This document shows positions 28,320-37,096 of a stretch of DNA of 64,000 nt, one piece after another (positions within the stretch are counted from its first letter, which is position 1; the number at the start of each line of letters is the position of its first letter). This DNA is from Pseudomonas kairouanensis (GTDB taxonomy: Bacteria; Pseudomonadota; Gammaproteobacteria; Pseudomonadales; Pseudomonadaceae). Below the pieces are notes generated by a model. It ran no database searches and had not been told where the DNA came from. It was given only the letters and a program-made list of their open reading frames with translations. Made by a program: the position numbers and the translations under genes. Location of the stretch: NCBI RefSeq assembly GCF_004682055.1, contig NZ_QUZU01000002.1, positions 1-64,000 of the forward strand. The letters run 5' to 3'.

Positions 28320-29234
28320 TCAGAGGTCATGCCCATTGAGCCACTCCTGGTTCATCGTCTCCTTGTCCCCCAGGTAATCCAACAACCACGCCATCGCCGG
28401 CGATAGCTTGTCCTGGGCCCACGCCACGCACGAGGGGCTTGCGGGAAATGGCCGGCTCAATTGCAACGCCACCAGTTCACCGCGTTCGATCCACGGCAAC
28501 ACCTGATGCGCGGGCGCCATGCCGACACACAGGCCATCGCGCAGGCAGTCGATGGCCGACGACCAGTTCGGTACCACCAGTCGCCGCTGGTTATCCAGCG
28601 TCCAGGTATCGCGCTTGGGCAGGTTGCGCGAGGTGTCGGTCATGCACAGCGAAGCGAACGGGCGCAGTTGATCATCACTGAGCAAGCCATTCACTGTTGC
28701 CAGAGGATGCGTCGCGCTGACCACACACAACCAGTTCAACAAGCCCATGTCGCGAAACGTAAAGCGGCTGGCCACAGGCACTGCGCTGGTGGCACCGATC
28801 ACAATGTCGGTGCGCTCATCGGCCAGGGCGTCCCACACGCCGTTGTACACCTCGTATTCCAGCAACAACTCCACTTCGGGAAACTGCCGATAGAAGTCCA
28901 GCACCAACTGCCGACACCGCTGGGGTTTGACGATGGAGTCCACCGCGACCTTCAACTGACCGCTCCAGCCATTGGCCACTTGCTGGCACAGGCGCCGAGT
29001 GCCGAGCATTTTCTTCATCACGCCCCGGGCTTCTTCTATAAAGAGACGGCCAGCCGGGGTCAGTTCCACGTCGCGATGGCGGCGCACGAACAACGGCACC
29101 GCCAACCACTCTTCAATCTGACGCACCGTGTAGCTGATGGCTGACGGCACGCGATGCAATTCCTGGGCGGCGGCGCTGAAGCTGCCGTGGCGCGCTACCG
29201 CATCGACAACATCCAATGAATATTCAGACCACAT
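28320..29234 (-). CDS. punR: LysR regulator PunR-like
   Basis: A 304-residue LysR protein starting MWSEYSLDVVDAVARHGSFS, almost the same as the start of E. coli PunR (YdhB), with the shared HRVPSAISYTVRQIEEWLAVPLF. In E. coli, PunR activates the divergent punC transporter gene in response to purine nucleosides such as adenosine. The same divergent arrangement occurs here, across 121 bp. The ATG at 29232-29234 matches the family start; twelve further codons upstream are not used. Confidence 0.9.
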   Translation of the reverse strand: MWSEYSLDVVDAVARHGSFSAAAQELHRVPSAISYTVRQIEEWLAVPLFVRRHRDVELTPAGRLFIEEARGVMKKMLGTRRLCQQVANGWSGQLKVAVDSIVKPQRCRQLVLDFYRQFPEVELLLEYEVYNGVWDALADERTDIVIGATSAVPVASRFTFRDMGLLNWLCVVSATHPLATVNGLLSDDQLRPFASLCMTDTSRNLPKRDTWTLDNQRRLVVPNWSSAIDCLRDGLCVGMAPAHQVLPWIERGELVALQLSRPFPASPSCVAWAQDKLSPAMAWLLDYLGDKETMNQEWLNGHDL

Positions 29235-29355
29235 GGCAGTGCCTTCAAAATTATTGATGGGAACGTCCAATTATTATCGCTTCACACAGAAACTGTCAGC
29301 TTCATAATGGGCGCCAGTCAGCAAATAGTTTGATGGCAGGATCTACAAGGTTGTG

Positions 29356-30540
29356 ATGAAAAATTCTTTTGGTTTTACCGGGTACCTGGCGGGGCTGAGC
29401 ATGCTCGGTTACCTCGCCATGGACATGTACTTGCCGGCGTTCGGCGCCCTGGGCGAGCAGTTGCAAATTGGCGCCGGCGCGGTGGGCGCCAGCTTGAGTG
29501 TGTTCCTCGCCGGCTTTGCGCTGGGGCAGTTGTTGTGGGGGCCGTTGTCCGATCGACTGGGGCGCAAGCCCATCCTGCTCGCCGGTCTTGGCCTGTTTGT
29601 GCTGGGGTGTGCGGGAATGTTCTGGGTCGAGACCGCGCCGCAATTGTTGGCGCTGCGTTTTATGCAGGCAATTGGTGTGTGCTCCGCCGCTGTGAGCTGG
29701 CAGGCACTGGTGATCGACCGCTATCCGGCGGACAAGGCCCATCGTGTGTTCGCCAGCATCATGCCGCTGATGTCACTGTCCCCCGCCCTGGCGCCACTGC
29801 TGGGGGCAATGGTGCTCAATCACTTTGGCTGGCAGGCGATCTTCGGGGTGTTGCTGGGCGTGTCGTTGTTGTTGCTGTTGCCGACATTATTCCTGCGCGC
29901 CGTACCGAAACGTCAGGCGGTTGAAGGCCAAACGTCACGCCTGGGCTACGGCCAATTGCTGACCTCTCGCGTATTTACCGGCAACGTGATGATCTTTGCG
30001 GCATGCTCCGCCAGTTTCTTCGCCTGGCTGACGGCGTCACCCTTCATTCTTGGGGATATGGGCTACAGCCCGAATGATATCGGCCTGAGCTATGTGCTGC
30101 CGACCTTGGCCTTTTTGGTGGGCGGTTACAGCTGCCGCAGCGCCCTGCAGCATTTACAGGGCAAGACGTTGCTGCCCTGGTTGCTGCTTGCCTATTGCAT
30201 CAGCATGGTGGCGTTGTATTTGGTCGCCACACTGACGGTGCCGACCCTCACTACCTTGCTGATTCCGTTCTGCCTGATGGCGCTGGTCAACGGCGCCAGC
30301 TACCCCATCGTCGTGGCGAATGCGCTGATGCCTTTTGCGGAAAATTCCGGCAAGGCGGCGGCACTGCAAAACACCCTGCAACTGGGTTTGTGCTTTTTAA
30401 GCAGCTTGTTGGTGTCGTCGATGATTGACCAGCCACTGTTGATTACCGTGATCGTGATGCTGGCGACTGCGCCGTTGGCGGTGTTGGGGTATTGGTTGGC
30501 TCGGCCGAAAAGCGACAGTGCGCAGTTGGCAAAGGCCTGA
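29356..30540 (+). CDS. punC: MFS transporter PunC-like (purine nucleoside)
   Basis: A 394-residue, 12-segment major facilitator of the Bcr/CflA subgroup. [16 protein letters not shown] is the MFS loop 2-3 signature and AMDMYLPAF the Bcr/CflA first-helix motif. It corresponds to E. coli PunC (YdhC), a purine nucleoside transporter, and sits divergent to punR as in E. coli. ATG 29356-29358 has AAGG five bases upstream; the preceding GTG has only two bases of spacing. Transport direction and preferred nucleoside cannot be read from sequence. Confidence 0.87.
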   Translation: MKNSFGFTGYLAGLSMLGYLAMDMYLPAFGALGEQLQIGAGAVGASLSVFLAGFALGQLLWGPLSDRLGRKPILLAGLGLFVLGCAGMFWVETAPQLLALRFMQAIGVCSAAVSWQALVIDRYPADKAHRVFASIMPLMSLSPALAPLLGAMVLNHFGWQAIFGVLLGVSLLLLLPTLFLRAVPKRQAVEGQTSRLGYGQLLTSRVFTGNVMIFAACSASFFAWLTASPFILGDMGYSPNDIGLSYVLPTLAFLVGGYSCRSALQHLQGKTLLPWLLLAYCISMVALYLVATLTVPTLTTLLIPFCLMALVNGASYPIVVANALMPFAENSGKAAALQNTLQLGLCFLSSLLVSSMIDQPLLITVIVMLATAPLAVLGYWLARPKSDSAQLAKA

Positions 30541-30598
30541 TGTGGCACCGTCGCTCCCATATTTTGATTGGGTTTCTTCAGTGGCTAGGCGGCATGCA

Positions 30599-31432
30599 TT
30601 AGAAAGTGATTTCCATATTCACCGTCGGCGTCGACGTACGGCTACCCCGGCCGCCGTCCACACCGAACTTGTTGTGCCAATACTCGTAGCCCACCCCTAG
30701 GTAAAGGTTGGGCTTTACGTTTTTACCCGGTCGTACGGCCACCATCAGCGCTGTACGCATCAGCGCTTCGGGTGCGGTATCACGGCCGTGGTAATCCTTG
30801 CCTTTTTCCCCGACGTAATTGATGAAGCCCTGGAATTTGGCCCCATGGTTGGCAATTTCGAACGGGCGCATCCAGGTCAGGTTGAGCATGTAGGTATCGT
30901 CAAACGTGTGGTTCGACTCCTGCGCGCCGGGGATGCCGGTGTGGTTCTTTTCCTTGTAGTACATCAGGCTCAGGTCCAGCACGCCCACGGTGTTGAACTT
31001 CAAGGTCGGGCCGATCACCAGGGCGCGCTTTTTGGCCGAGGCAAAGTTGTTGTTGCGGTTGGCATCGAAGCCCAGGGTCAAGGCGTAGTCCTTGATCACA
31101 CCGGTACCCAGCGGCACATCGAACACGCGGGATGCATACAGCTGGTGCCGGTACACCGCGTACACCTCGCTGCCGCCGTGGTCGGTGCCCTTGCGTGGGT
31201 CGCGACTGTCGGAGAGGAACACGTCCAGGTTGAGGAAGTTGCTACCGTACTGATAGCCGCTGGCGTGAGTGAAGCTGTAGATACGCTTGCTGAAATCGTC
31301 GGGGTTGTTCGGATTGGTGAACTGCTGACCGTAGCGAAACCCTACGCTGTTGTTCATCCATTCCACCGCGACGGCCTCCCCGCCGCCGAGCAGAGAGAGC
31401 AATACGGTTGCGCCGTGCAGTGCCTTTTTCAT
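30599..31432 (-). CDS. Outer-membrane protein, Tsx/OmpK nucleoside-channel family
   Basis: A 277-residue outer-membrane protein with signal peptide MKKALHGATVLLSLLGGGEAVAVEW. The body alternates short hydrophobic and aromatic strands (LNLDVFLSD, LDLSLMYYKEKN, NLYLGVGYEYWHNK) and ends in Phe (VNMEITF), the C-terminal signature for outer-membrane barrel assembly. Overall pattern and size fit Tsx-like channels. It lies next to punC and a purine permease, which supports a role in nucleoside or base entry through the outer membrane. The family call is by pattern only. Confidence 0.75.
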   Translation of the reverse strand: MKKALHGATVLLSLLGGGEAVAVEWMNNSVGFRYGQQFTNPNNPDDFSKRIYSFTHASGYQYGSNFLNLDVFLSDSRDPRKGTDHGGSEVYAVYRHQLYASRVFDVPLGTGVIKDYALTLGFDANRNNNFASAKKRALVIGPTLKFNTVGVLDLSLMYYKEKNHTGIPGAQESNHTFDDTYMLNLTWMRPFEIANHGAKFQGFINYVGEKGKDYHGRDTAPEALMRTALMVAVRPGKNVKPNLYLGVGYEYWHNKFGVDGGRGSRTSTPTVNMEITF

Positions 31433-31575
31433 TGTTTTAGTTCCTTTGGCGTTTGGCTCATGCCGGCCTTGCAGGGGCCGTCGGGCGCAGTATCAGCACA
31501 AGGGCGGTGCGCGCCAAAGAACAGAATCTCGCCTGGGCCGATGCCGAAACGGCAGCAGGGAAACTGCCGCAAAAG

Positions 31576-32526
31576 TCAGGAAATACGCGGCGTCCAGGGT
31601 GTTTCTTCGCGTTCGCGCAAGGCAATTTCCTCCCCCAATAAGTGGGTCAGGGCTTGCACGGCCACTGGCAGGTCGCGGTCTTTGCGGGCGTACACGCCCA
31701 GGTCGCTGAAGATGCCACCTTGGTCACTCAAGGGGATATGCAGCAACTCGCCGCGTGCCAGGTCGGCCTCGATGCCGATACGGGTCTGGAAGGCGATGCC
31801 CAATTGCTGACGCGCCAACTGCCGGGCCAGCTCCATGGAGTTGCTGTGCAGCAAGGGTTTGTTCGCCGCTGCGGTGGGTTTGTGCAACGGCGCGATCAGG
31901 TGATGAACCGACAGCTCGCTCTTGGCCTGGATCACTCCGTGTTCACAGCATTGCCCGTAGCTGAGCCTGGTTTCACCGGCCAACGGATGCGCGGGCGTCA
32001 TCAGCGCACCCAAGCGGAAATGCCCGACGCACAACTGCGTGATTTCGCCGTTGCGAGGCAGGGCAAACGCCAGCCCCAGGTCGGCCTGGCCCTGGATCAC
32101 GGCACTGGGGATCAATTGTGAACCTTGCACCGTCACGCCAATCGTCACCTGCGGATAACGCTCGCGCATGCGCTTGAGGGCGGCGGGCAACAGTTCGACG
32201 GCAGCCCCTTCCACGGTGGCAATTTCTACGTGGCCGGTCTGTACGCCATGCAAGCCATCCAATTCGCCGCGCATCCGCTCCACATCCTGCAACAGCAGCG
32301 TGACGTGGCGGGTGAGGATTTCGCCGGCAGCGGTCACCCGCAGCCCGCCCGGCAAACGATCGAACAGTGGCGCTCCCATCTCGTCTTCCAGCTTGAGGAT
32401 TTGCCGGTTCACCGCCGATGACGCCACGTTAAGGCGCCGCGCCGCCTCACGAATCGAATGACAGCGCCGCACCATGTCGAAGTAGTAGATCGCGGGGGCG
32501 TGGATACGCAGTTTGCGGTTGAGCAT
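31576..32526 (-). CDS. LysR-family transcriptional regulator
   Basis: A 316-residue LysR regulator. The winged helix (FDMVRRCHSIREAARRLNVASSAVNRQILKLEDEMGAPLFDRL) is intact, and GHVEIATVEG starts the effector domain. It diverges from the NCS2 permease gene with 172 bp between starts and is probably its regulator. It does not closely resemble the other three LysR proteins of the window. Confidence 0.87.
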   Translation of the reverse strand: MLNRKLRIHAPAIYYFDMVRRCHSIREAARRLNVASSAVNRQILKLEDEMGAPLFDRLPGGLRVTAAGEILTRHVTLLLQDVERMRGELDGLHGVQTGHVEIATVEGAAVELLPAALKRMRERYPQVTIGVTVQGSQLIPSAVIQGQADLGLAFALPRNGEITQLCVGHFRLGALMTPAHPLAGETRLSYGQCCEHGVIQAKSELSVHHLIAPLHKPTAAANKPLLHSNSMELARQLARQQLGIAFQTRIGIEADLARGELLHIPLSDQGGIFSDLGVYARKDRDLPVAVQALTHLLGEEIALREREETPWTPRIS

Positions 32527-32621
32527 TTTTTTCAGGTCCTTTTGCGCACGGCTTCAAGCCACAGGGCAGGGCGGCTGAATGGATTTTTGTAAACGTTGGC
32601 CAGGGGCTGTTGTGGGATTGA

Positions 32622-32631
32622 TTGTATACAA
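32622..32631. promoter_or_regulatory. TTGTATACAA palindrome upstream of the purine permease
   Basis: A perfect ten-base palindrome 68 bases before the permease start. Such sequences are typical operators of FadR-subfamily GntR regulators, including some that govern urate and purine catabolism. No GntR gene is present in the window, so a regulator elsewhere would have to act here. Confidence 0.45.
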
Positions 32632-32698
32632 CTCTATGGACATCTCTTGTTTGCTTTGCATACAGTGAATGCACAACAAAAACAGAGATCCCCTCACC

Positions 32699-34198
32699 AT
32701 GACTATCCCGAAGGCGTCACCGCAGCGGCCTGAAGATGAAAATCTGGGCGTCGCCGCCAACATGGCTTACGGCCTGCAGCATGTGCTCACCATGTACGGC
32801 GGCATCGTGGCCGTCCCTCTGATCGTCGGCCAAGCGGCGGGGTTGTCGCCGGCGGATATCGGCCTGCTGATCGCCGCGTCGTTGTTTGCCGGTGGCCTGG
32901 CCACCTTGCTGCAAACCCTGGGCTTGCCGTTCTTTGGCTGCCAGTTACCGCTGGTGCAAGGCGTGTCGTTTGCTGGTGTGGCGACCATGGTGGCGATTGT
33001 CGGCAGCGACGGCGCCGGCGGGGTGCCAGCGATTCTCGGCGCGGTGATGGCGGCGTCGTTTATCGGGTTATTGATCACCCCGGTGTTCTCGCGGATCACC
33101 AAGTTTTTCCCGCCCCTGGTGACCGGCATCGTGATCACCACCATCGGCTTGACCCTGATGCCGGTTGCGGCGCGCTGGGCCATGGGCGGCAACAGCCGTG
33201 CGGCGGATTTTGGCAGCATGTCCAACATTGGTCTGGCGGCGTTGACCCTGGTGTTGGTGCTGTTGCTGAGCAAAATCGGTAGCGCAACCATCTCGCGTCT
33301 GTCGATCCTGCTGGCGATGGTGATCGGCACGGTGATCGCGGTGTTCCTGGGCATGGCGGATTTCTCTGGGGTCACCCAGGGGCCGATGTTCGGTTTTCCT
33401 ACGCCATTCCATTTCGGCATGCCAACCTTCCATGTGGCCGCGATCATTTCCATGTGTATCGTGGTGATGGTGACCTTGGTGGAAACCTCGGCGGACATCC
33501 TGGCGGTGGGCGAAATCATCGACACCAAGGTCGACTCCAAACGCCTGGGTAACGGCCTGCGTGCCGATATGTTGTCGAGTATGTTCGCGCCGATCTTCGG
33601 CTCGTTCACCCAGAGTGCGTTTGCCCAGAACGTCGGCCTGGTGGCGGTTACCGGGGTCAAGAGCCGTTTTGTGGTGGCCACCGGCGGGTTGTTCCTGGTG
33701 ATCCTCGGGCTGCTGCCCTTCATGGGCCGGGTGATTGCGGCGGTGCCTACATCGGTACTCGGTGGGGCGGGGATTGTGCTGTTTGGCACCGTGGCTGCCA
33801 GCGGTATTCGAACGCTGTCGAAGGTGGACTATCGCAACAACATGAACCTGATCATCGTGGCCACTTCCATCGGTTTTGGCATGATTCCCATCGCCGCGCC
33901 TAGTTTCTACGATCATTTCCCAAGCTGGTTCGCGACTATTTTCCATTCGGGCATCAGTTCGTCGGCGATTATGGCGATCTTGCTGAACCTGGCGTTCAAC
34001 CACTTCACCACCGGTAATTCGGACCAGCAATCGGTGTTTGTGGCGGGGACTGAGCGCAGCTTGTGCTTTCGCGATGTGTCGGAGCTGCGCGATGGGGATT
34101 ATTTCAAGGGCGGCAAGTTGTTCGATGCCGAGGGCCGGGAGATTCCGTTGGTGGCGGATACCCACAAGAGCGCGGTGCCTGAGGCTGCCGAGGTCTAA
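32699..34198 (+). CDS. NCS2-family purine permease (xanthine/urate type)
   Basis: Inner-membrane nucleobase:cation symporter of 499 residues with 12-14 hydrophobic segments. MYGGIVAVPLIVGQAAGLSP, a family start, and VETSADILAVGEI, which contains the Glu and Ala-Asp residues of the substrate site in helix 8, are visible, as is FTQSAFAQNVGLVAVTGVKSR, the NCS2 signature. It fits the xanthine/urate (UacT/XanQ) branch rather than uracil. ATG 32699 is the chosen start. A TTGTATACAA palindrome and a divergent LysR gene precede it. The C-terminal tail of about 60 residues is hydrophilic. Confidence 0.9.
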   Translation: MTIPKASPQRPEDENLGVAANMAYGLQHVLTMYGGIVAVPLIVGQAAGLSPADIGLLIAASLFAGGLATLLQTLGLPFFGCQLPLVQGVSFAGVATMVAIVGSDGAGGVPAILGAVMAASFIGLLITPVFSRITKFFPPLVTGIVITTIGLTLMPVAARWAMGGNSRAADFGSMSNIGLAALTLVLVLLLSKIGSATISRLSILLAMVIGTVIAVFLGMADFSGVTQGPMFGFPTPFHFGMPTFHVAAIISMCIVVMVTLVETSADILAVGEIIDTKVDSKRLGNGLRADMLSSMFAPIFGSFTQSAFAQNVGLVAVTGVKSRFVVATGGLFLVILGLLPFMGRVIAAVPTSVLGGAGIVLFGTVAASGIRTLSKVDYRNNMNLIIVATSIGFGMIPIAAPSFYDHFPSWFATIFHSGISSSAIMAILLNLAFNHFTTGNSDQQSVFVAGTERSLCFRDVSELRDGDYFKGGKLFDAEGREIPLVADTHKSAVPEAAEV

Positions 34199-34201
34199 AA
34201 G

Positions 34202-34222
34202 TGTGGGAGCGCCGCTCCCACA
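34202..34222. terminator. Bidirectional hairpin after permease and pip1
   Basis: TGTGGGAGCG / CGCTCCCACA inverted repeat between convergent genes (stops at 34198 and 34231). The sequence is REP-like, suggesting a REP unit used as a shared transcript end. Confidence 0.65.
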
Positions 34223-34230
34223 TGTGAAAC

Positions 34231-35163
34231 TCATCCAGCCTTGAGTTCTTTGTAAGGCAGCGAGCACACCTCATCCAGAAACTTCACCACAGTCCCCATG
34301 CACGCCTGGCGTTCTTCCACATGGGGCATGTGGCTGGAGTCTTCAAACAGCGCCCAGCGCACATCGGCGATCTCATCCAGGAACGGCTTGACCACCAGCG
34401 GCGTGGCCTCGTCGTGGCGACCGGAAATCACCAAGGTCGGCACCTTGATGGCTGACAGGCGGCCGATGGAGTTCCAGTCTTTCAAGCTGCCAATCACATG
34501 GAACTCGGTCGGGCCGCTCATGGCGTGATAAACCGTGGGGTCCGCGTCCACCTGGGCAAAGGTGCGTGCCACTTCTTCTGGCCACGGGTTGACCCGGCAA
34601 ACGTGGTGGTCATAGAACACCCGCGACGCCGCGAGGTATTCCGGGTCCTGGTAGGTACCGGCGGCTTCGTGCTTGAGCAGGGTTTCATGCACGCCTTCGG
34701 GCAATAATTTGCGCAGGCGATTGGCCTCGCTGACCCAAGTGCGCATGCACGTCGGCGAGTTGGCCGGGATAAATGCGCGCAGGCCTTTTGGCTGCAGGAT
34801 GGCGTGCTCGCTGCCGAGCATGCCACCCCAGGACTGGCCGAGGATGGCGTAGTTATCGCTGATCTGCAGATGGTCCAGCAGGTTGTTCAGCTCTGCGAGG
34901 AACAGGCCTACCGTCCAGAAGGAAGGGTCTGCGTCTGGCAGGTGGGTGGAGCGGCCGTTGCCCAGTTGGTCATAGTGGATCACGGCGTGGCCGCTGGCAG
35001 CCACATCCTTGAAGGCGTCGACATAGTCATGGGTGCAGCCGGGGCCACCGTGGATGATCACCAGCGGTGTGCGGCCGCTCGACAGGTCACCGGTGACGCG
35101 GTACCAGGTCTGGTAGGCGCCAAATGCCGCATACCCTTCGCGGATCTTTTCAATGAATTCCAT
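34231..35163 (-). CDS. Proline iminopeptidase-family alpha/beta hydrolase
   Basis: A cytoplasmic serine hydrolase of 310 residues, family S33. Features: oxyanion GGPG (39-42), nucleophile GQSWGG with Ser111, acid Asp250 (SGRHDEATP), and base His277 (SSHMPHVEE). Members cleave N-terminal proline or L-amino acid amides. The gene lies 94 bp downstream of the LuxR-solo gene on the same strand, with a lux-box-like dyad in the gap at 35226-35245, so it is a predicted target. It has a paralogue at 36206-37093; the two are clearly distinct in sequence, suggesting divergent substrates. Confidence 0.88.
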   Translation of the reverse strand: MEFIEKIREGYAAFGAYQTWYRVTGDLSSGRTPLVIIHGGPGCTHDYVDAFKDVAASGHAVIHYDQLGNGRSTHLPDADPSFWTVGLFLAELNNLLDHLQISDNYAILGQSWGGMLGSEHAILQPKGLRAFIPANSPTCMRTWVSEANRLRKLLPEGVHETLLKHEAAGTYQDPEYLAASRVFYDHHVCRVNPWPEEVARTFAQVDADPTVYHAMSGPTEFHVIGSLKDWNSIGRLSAIKVPTLVISGRHDEATPLVVKPFLDEIADVRWALFEDSSHMPHVEERQACMGTVVKFLDEVCSLPYKELKAG

Positions 35164-35225
35164 TTCGTACCCTGCTCTGAAAAAAAAGGATCAGGGGTAC
35201 GATAATCCGCGCGCGACATTCCGGT

Positions 35226-35245
35226 AACTAGCAAAACAGCTAGGT
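35226..35245 (-). promoter_or_regulatory. lux-box-like dyad upstream of the first iminopeptidase gene
   Basis: On the - strand the element reads ACCTAGCTGTTTTGCTAGTT, 20 bases with matching ends (ACCTAGC/GCTAGtt), 62 bases upstream of the start codon at 35163. It has the length and ACCT...AGT-type ends of LuxR-family operators. It shares the first seven bases with the second element at 36103-36122. Confidence 0.75.
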
Positions 35246-35257
35246 TTTGTCCGCGGG

Positions 35258-36022
35258 TCAGTCTTCAAGCAGCCGGTAGTGGGTGGCGCGCACCACCGCT
35301 TGCACGCGGTTCTTGGCCCCCAGTTTGTGCATCGCCGAAGCAAGGTGCAGGGTAACCACCGCCAAGGAGCGGTTCAGCTGGCTGGCGATTTGCGCGGCGG
35401 TCAGGCCGTCGGCGGCCCATTTGAGGCACTCGCGTTCCCGTTTGGTCAGGTGAATATGCGGATAGCTGCGTAGCGTCTTGCTGAACAGCGGGTAGGCTGC
35501 TTCCTGCAATGCGTGGGTAATAAGGCTGAAGTCCGACAGGGTCTGCTGCGCCTCCTGCAACACCGTATGGGCCTTGCCGGTGCGCAGGCCGGTCAACGAC
35601 GCGAAGCCGCCACGGGGCAGGTGGATCGGTACGCTGACGCCGCAGGTCAGTTGCTGGTCGTGCAGGTAGGACGAAACCGGGGCGTGGCAGGGGTCGATGA
35701 TCTTCTGCAGGGCGGTATCGGCCTTGGCTTCGTAGGACCATACGAAGGGTGACACGGTGCTCAGGGCCAGATGCTGCACGGGATCGATCTGGTAAAACCC
35801 TTTGCGGCACCACAGGCTGTGCCAGTCGGGTGGGGTATTGCGCAGTTCCAGTACCGACGGGGTAATGAGTGCACCATCCTGGTCGATGGGCACGGGGGTG
35901 TAGTCGTACACCAGGGCATCAAAACCCAACTGCTGGGCAAGGATGAAAGTGTTGTCCATCTGCTCGTCCAGGCTCCTGCCCGGCATCAGACGTTGATTGA
36001 AGGCGGTCAGCTTGGCCAGCAT
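35258..36022 (-). CDS. pipR: LuxR solo of the plant-associated (PsoR/OryR/PipR) type
   Basis: A 254-residue transcription factor: autoinducer-binding domain (about 1-165) then helix-turn-helix LTKRERECLKWAADGLTAAQIASQLNRS. By alignment to TraR, W57 is kept (Trp67), Y61 is replaced by Trp71, and D70, P71 and W85 are kept (80, 81, 95). Tyr to Trp at that site marks plant-associated LuxR solos that ignore acyl-homoserine lactones and respond to plant compounds. No luxI is nearby. I prefer the ATG at 36020-36022 (GGGAG eight bases upstream); ATGs at 36043 and 36076 remain possible. It diverges from the iminopeptidase/ABC operon with a lux-box-like dyad between. Confidence 0.85.
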   Translation of the reverse strand: MLAKLTAFNQRLMPGRSLDEQMDNTFILAQQLGFDALVYDYTPVPIDQDGALITPSVLELRNTPPDWHSLWCRKGFYQIDPVQHLALSTVSPFVWSYEAKADTALQKIIDPCHAPVSSYLHDQQLTCGVSVPIHLPRGGFASLTGLRTGKAHTVLQEAQQTLSDFSLITHALQEAAYPLFSKTLRSYPHIHLTKRERECLKWAADGLTAAQIASQLNRSLAVVTLHLASAMHKLGAKNRVQAVVRATHYRLLED

Positions 36023-36102
36023 CCGTTCGGCTCCCGAATTCATTTGAATCTCGACTTGCTGCAAGTAGAATGCCACGCCCCGGCAAAGGACTGCCAGGCC
36101 AA

Positions 36103-36122
36103 ACCTATAAGAAATGCTAGGT
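36103..36122 (+). promoter_or_regulatory. lux-box-like dyad upstream of iminopeptidase/ABC operon
   Basis: ACCTATAAGAAATGCTAGGT is a 20-bp element with perfect ACCTA/TAGGT ends, 83 bases before the start at 36206 and 80 bases before the divergent regulator start. The reverse complement starts ACCTAGC, as does the other element (35226-35245). Because it lies between two divergent genes it could control both. Confidence 0.8.
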
Positions 36123-36205
36123 TATGGACGCACGGCATCCTCGGTAGTGTTGGCCCGATATACGGCCGCTACCTGCCAGGCCGACACAACACAAGGAATG
36201 TATGC

Positions 36206-37093
36206 ATGTGGCGTGAAATTACCCCCGACCAGCAATTCAACGTGCAAGTCGACGGCCATAACCTCGTGGTCTACAGCTTTGGCGAAGGCGATGAGGTGCT
36301 GTTGTGCCTCAACGGCGGGCCGGGCCTGCCGTGTGACTACTTGCGCGACGCCCATGGCTGGCTCAAGGACCATAACCTGCGAGTGGTTGCATTCGACCAG
36401 CTTGGCACCGGCGCATCAGCCAGACCGACCGATGTTTCCCTGTGGGAAATCCGCCGTTATGTCGAAGAAGTCGAAACCGTACGCCAGGCCCTGGGGCTGG
36501 GGCGCGTGCATCTGCTGGGGCATTCCTGGGGCGGCTGGCTCGGTATCGAGTACGCCATCCATTACCCCGATGCGCTGAAAAGCCTGATTCTGGAAAACAC
36601 CGTCGGCGACATCCCCCACTTGTCTCAGGAACTGGAGCGCCTGCGCGGCGCCCTCGGCAGCGAAACCGTGGCCATGATGCAGCGCCACGAAGCCATGGGC
36701 ACCCTGGACCACCCGCAGTACCAGGCCGCGATCACCTTGCTCAACTACCGCCACGTGTGCCGCCTCGACGAATGGCCCGAACCGGTCAAGCGCTCCCTCG
36801 GCGACTGGAACATGGGCCCCTACGAAACCATGCAAGGCCCCAACGAATTTCTCTACATCGGCAACCTCAAGGACTGGAATCGCCTCAAGGAGATGGCCGA
36901 GTTCACGATGCCGATCCTGATCACCACCGGCCAGCACGACGAACTCACCCCGGCCTGCGCCATGCGCATGAAGATGGCCGCCAGACACGCCCAGTTGCAT
37001 GTGTTTCCCAACAGCAGCCATATGCCGTTCTACGAAGAACCCCAGGCGTATTTCCCGGTGTTGCTGGATTTCCTCGCACGTCACCGAGGCTGA
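36206..37093 (+). CDS. Proline iminopeptidase-family hydrolase, operon leader
   Basis: A 295-residue S33 hydrolase. GGPG at 37-40, nucleophile Ser107 (LGHSWGGW), Asp245 (TGQHDELTP) and His272 (SSHMPFYEE) complete the catalytic set. It heads an operon with three bases to the next gene, followed by a full dipeptide-type importer, so it would act on imported peptide-like or amide compounds in the cytoplasm. The ATG at 36206 has AAGGA eight bases upstream; a frame continuing from 35771 is antisense to the regulator gene. A lux-box-like dyad precedes it. Confidence 0.9.
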   Translation: MWREITPDQQFNVQVDGHNLVVYSFGEGDEVLLCLNGGPGLPCDYLRDAHGWLKDHNLRVVAFDQLGTGASARPTDVSLWEIRRYVEEVETVRQALGLGRVHLLGHSWGGWLGIEYAIHYPDALKSLILENTVGDIPHLSQELERLRGALGSETVAMMQRHEAMGTLDHPQYQAAITLLNYRHVCRLDEWPEPVKRSLGDWNMGPYETMQGPNEFLYIGNLKDWNRLKEMAEFTMPILITTGQHDELTPACAMRMKMAARHAQLHVFPNSSHMPFYEEPQAYFPVLLDFLARHRG

Positions 37094-37096
37094 CGG

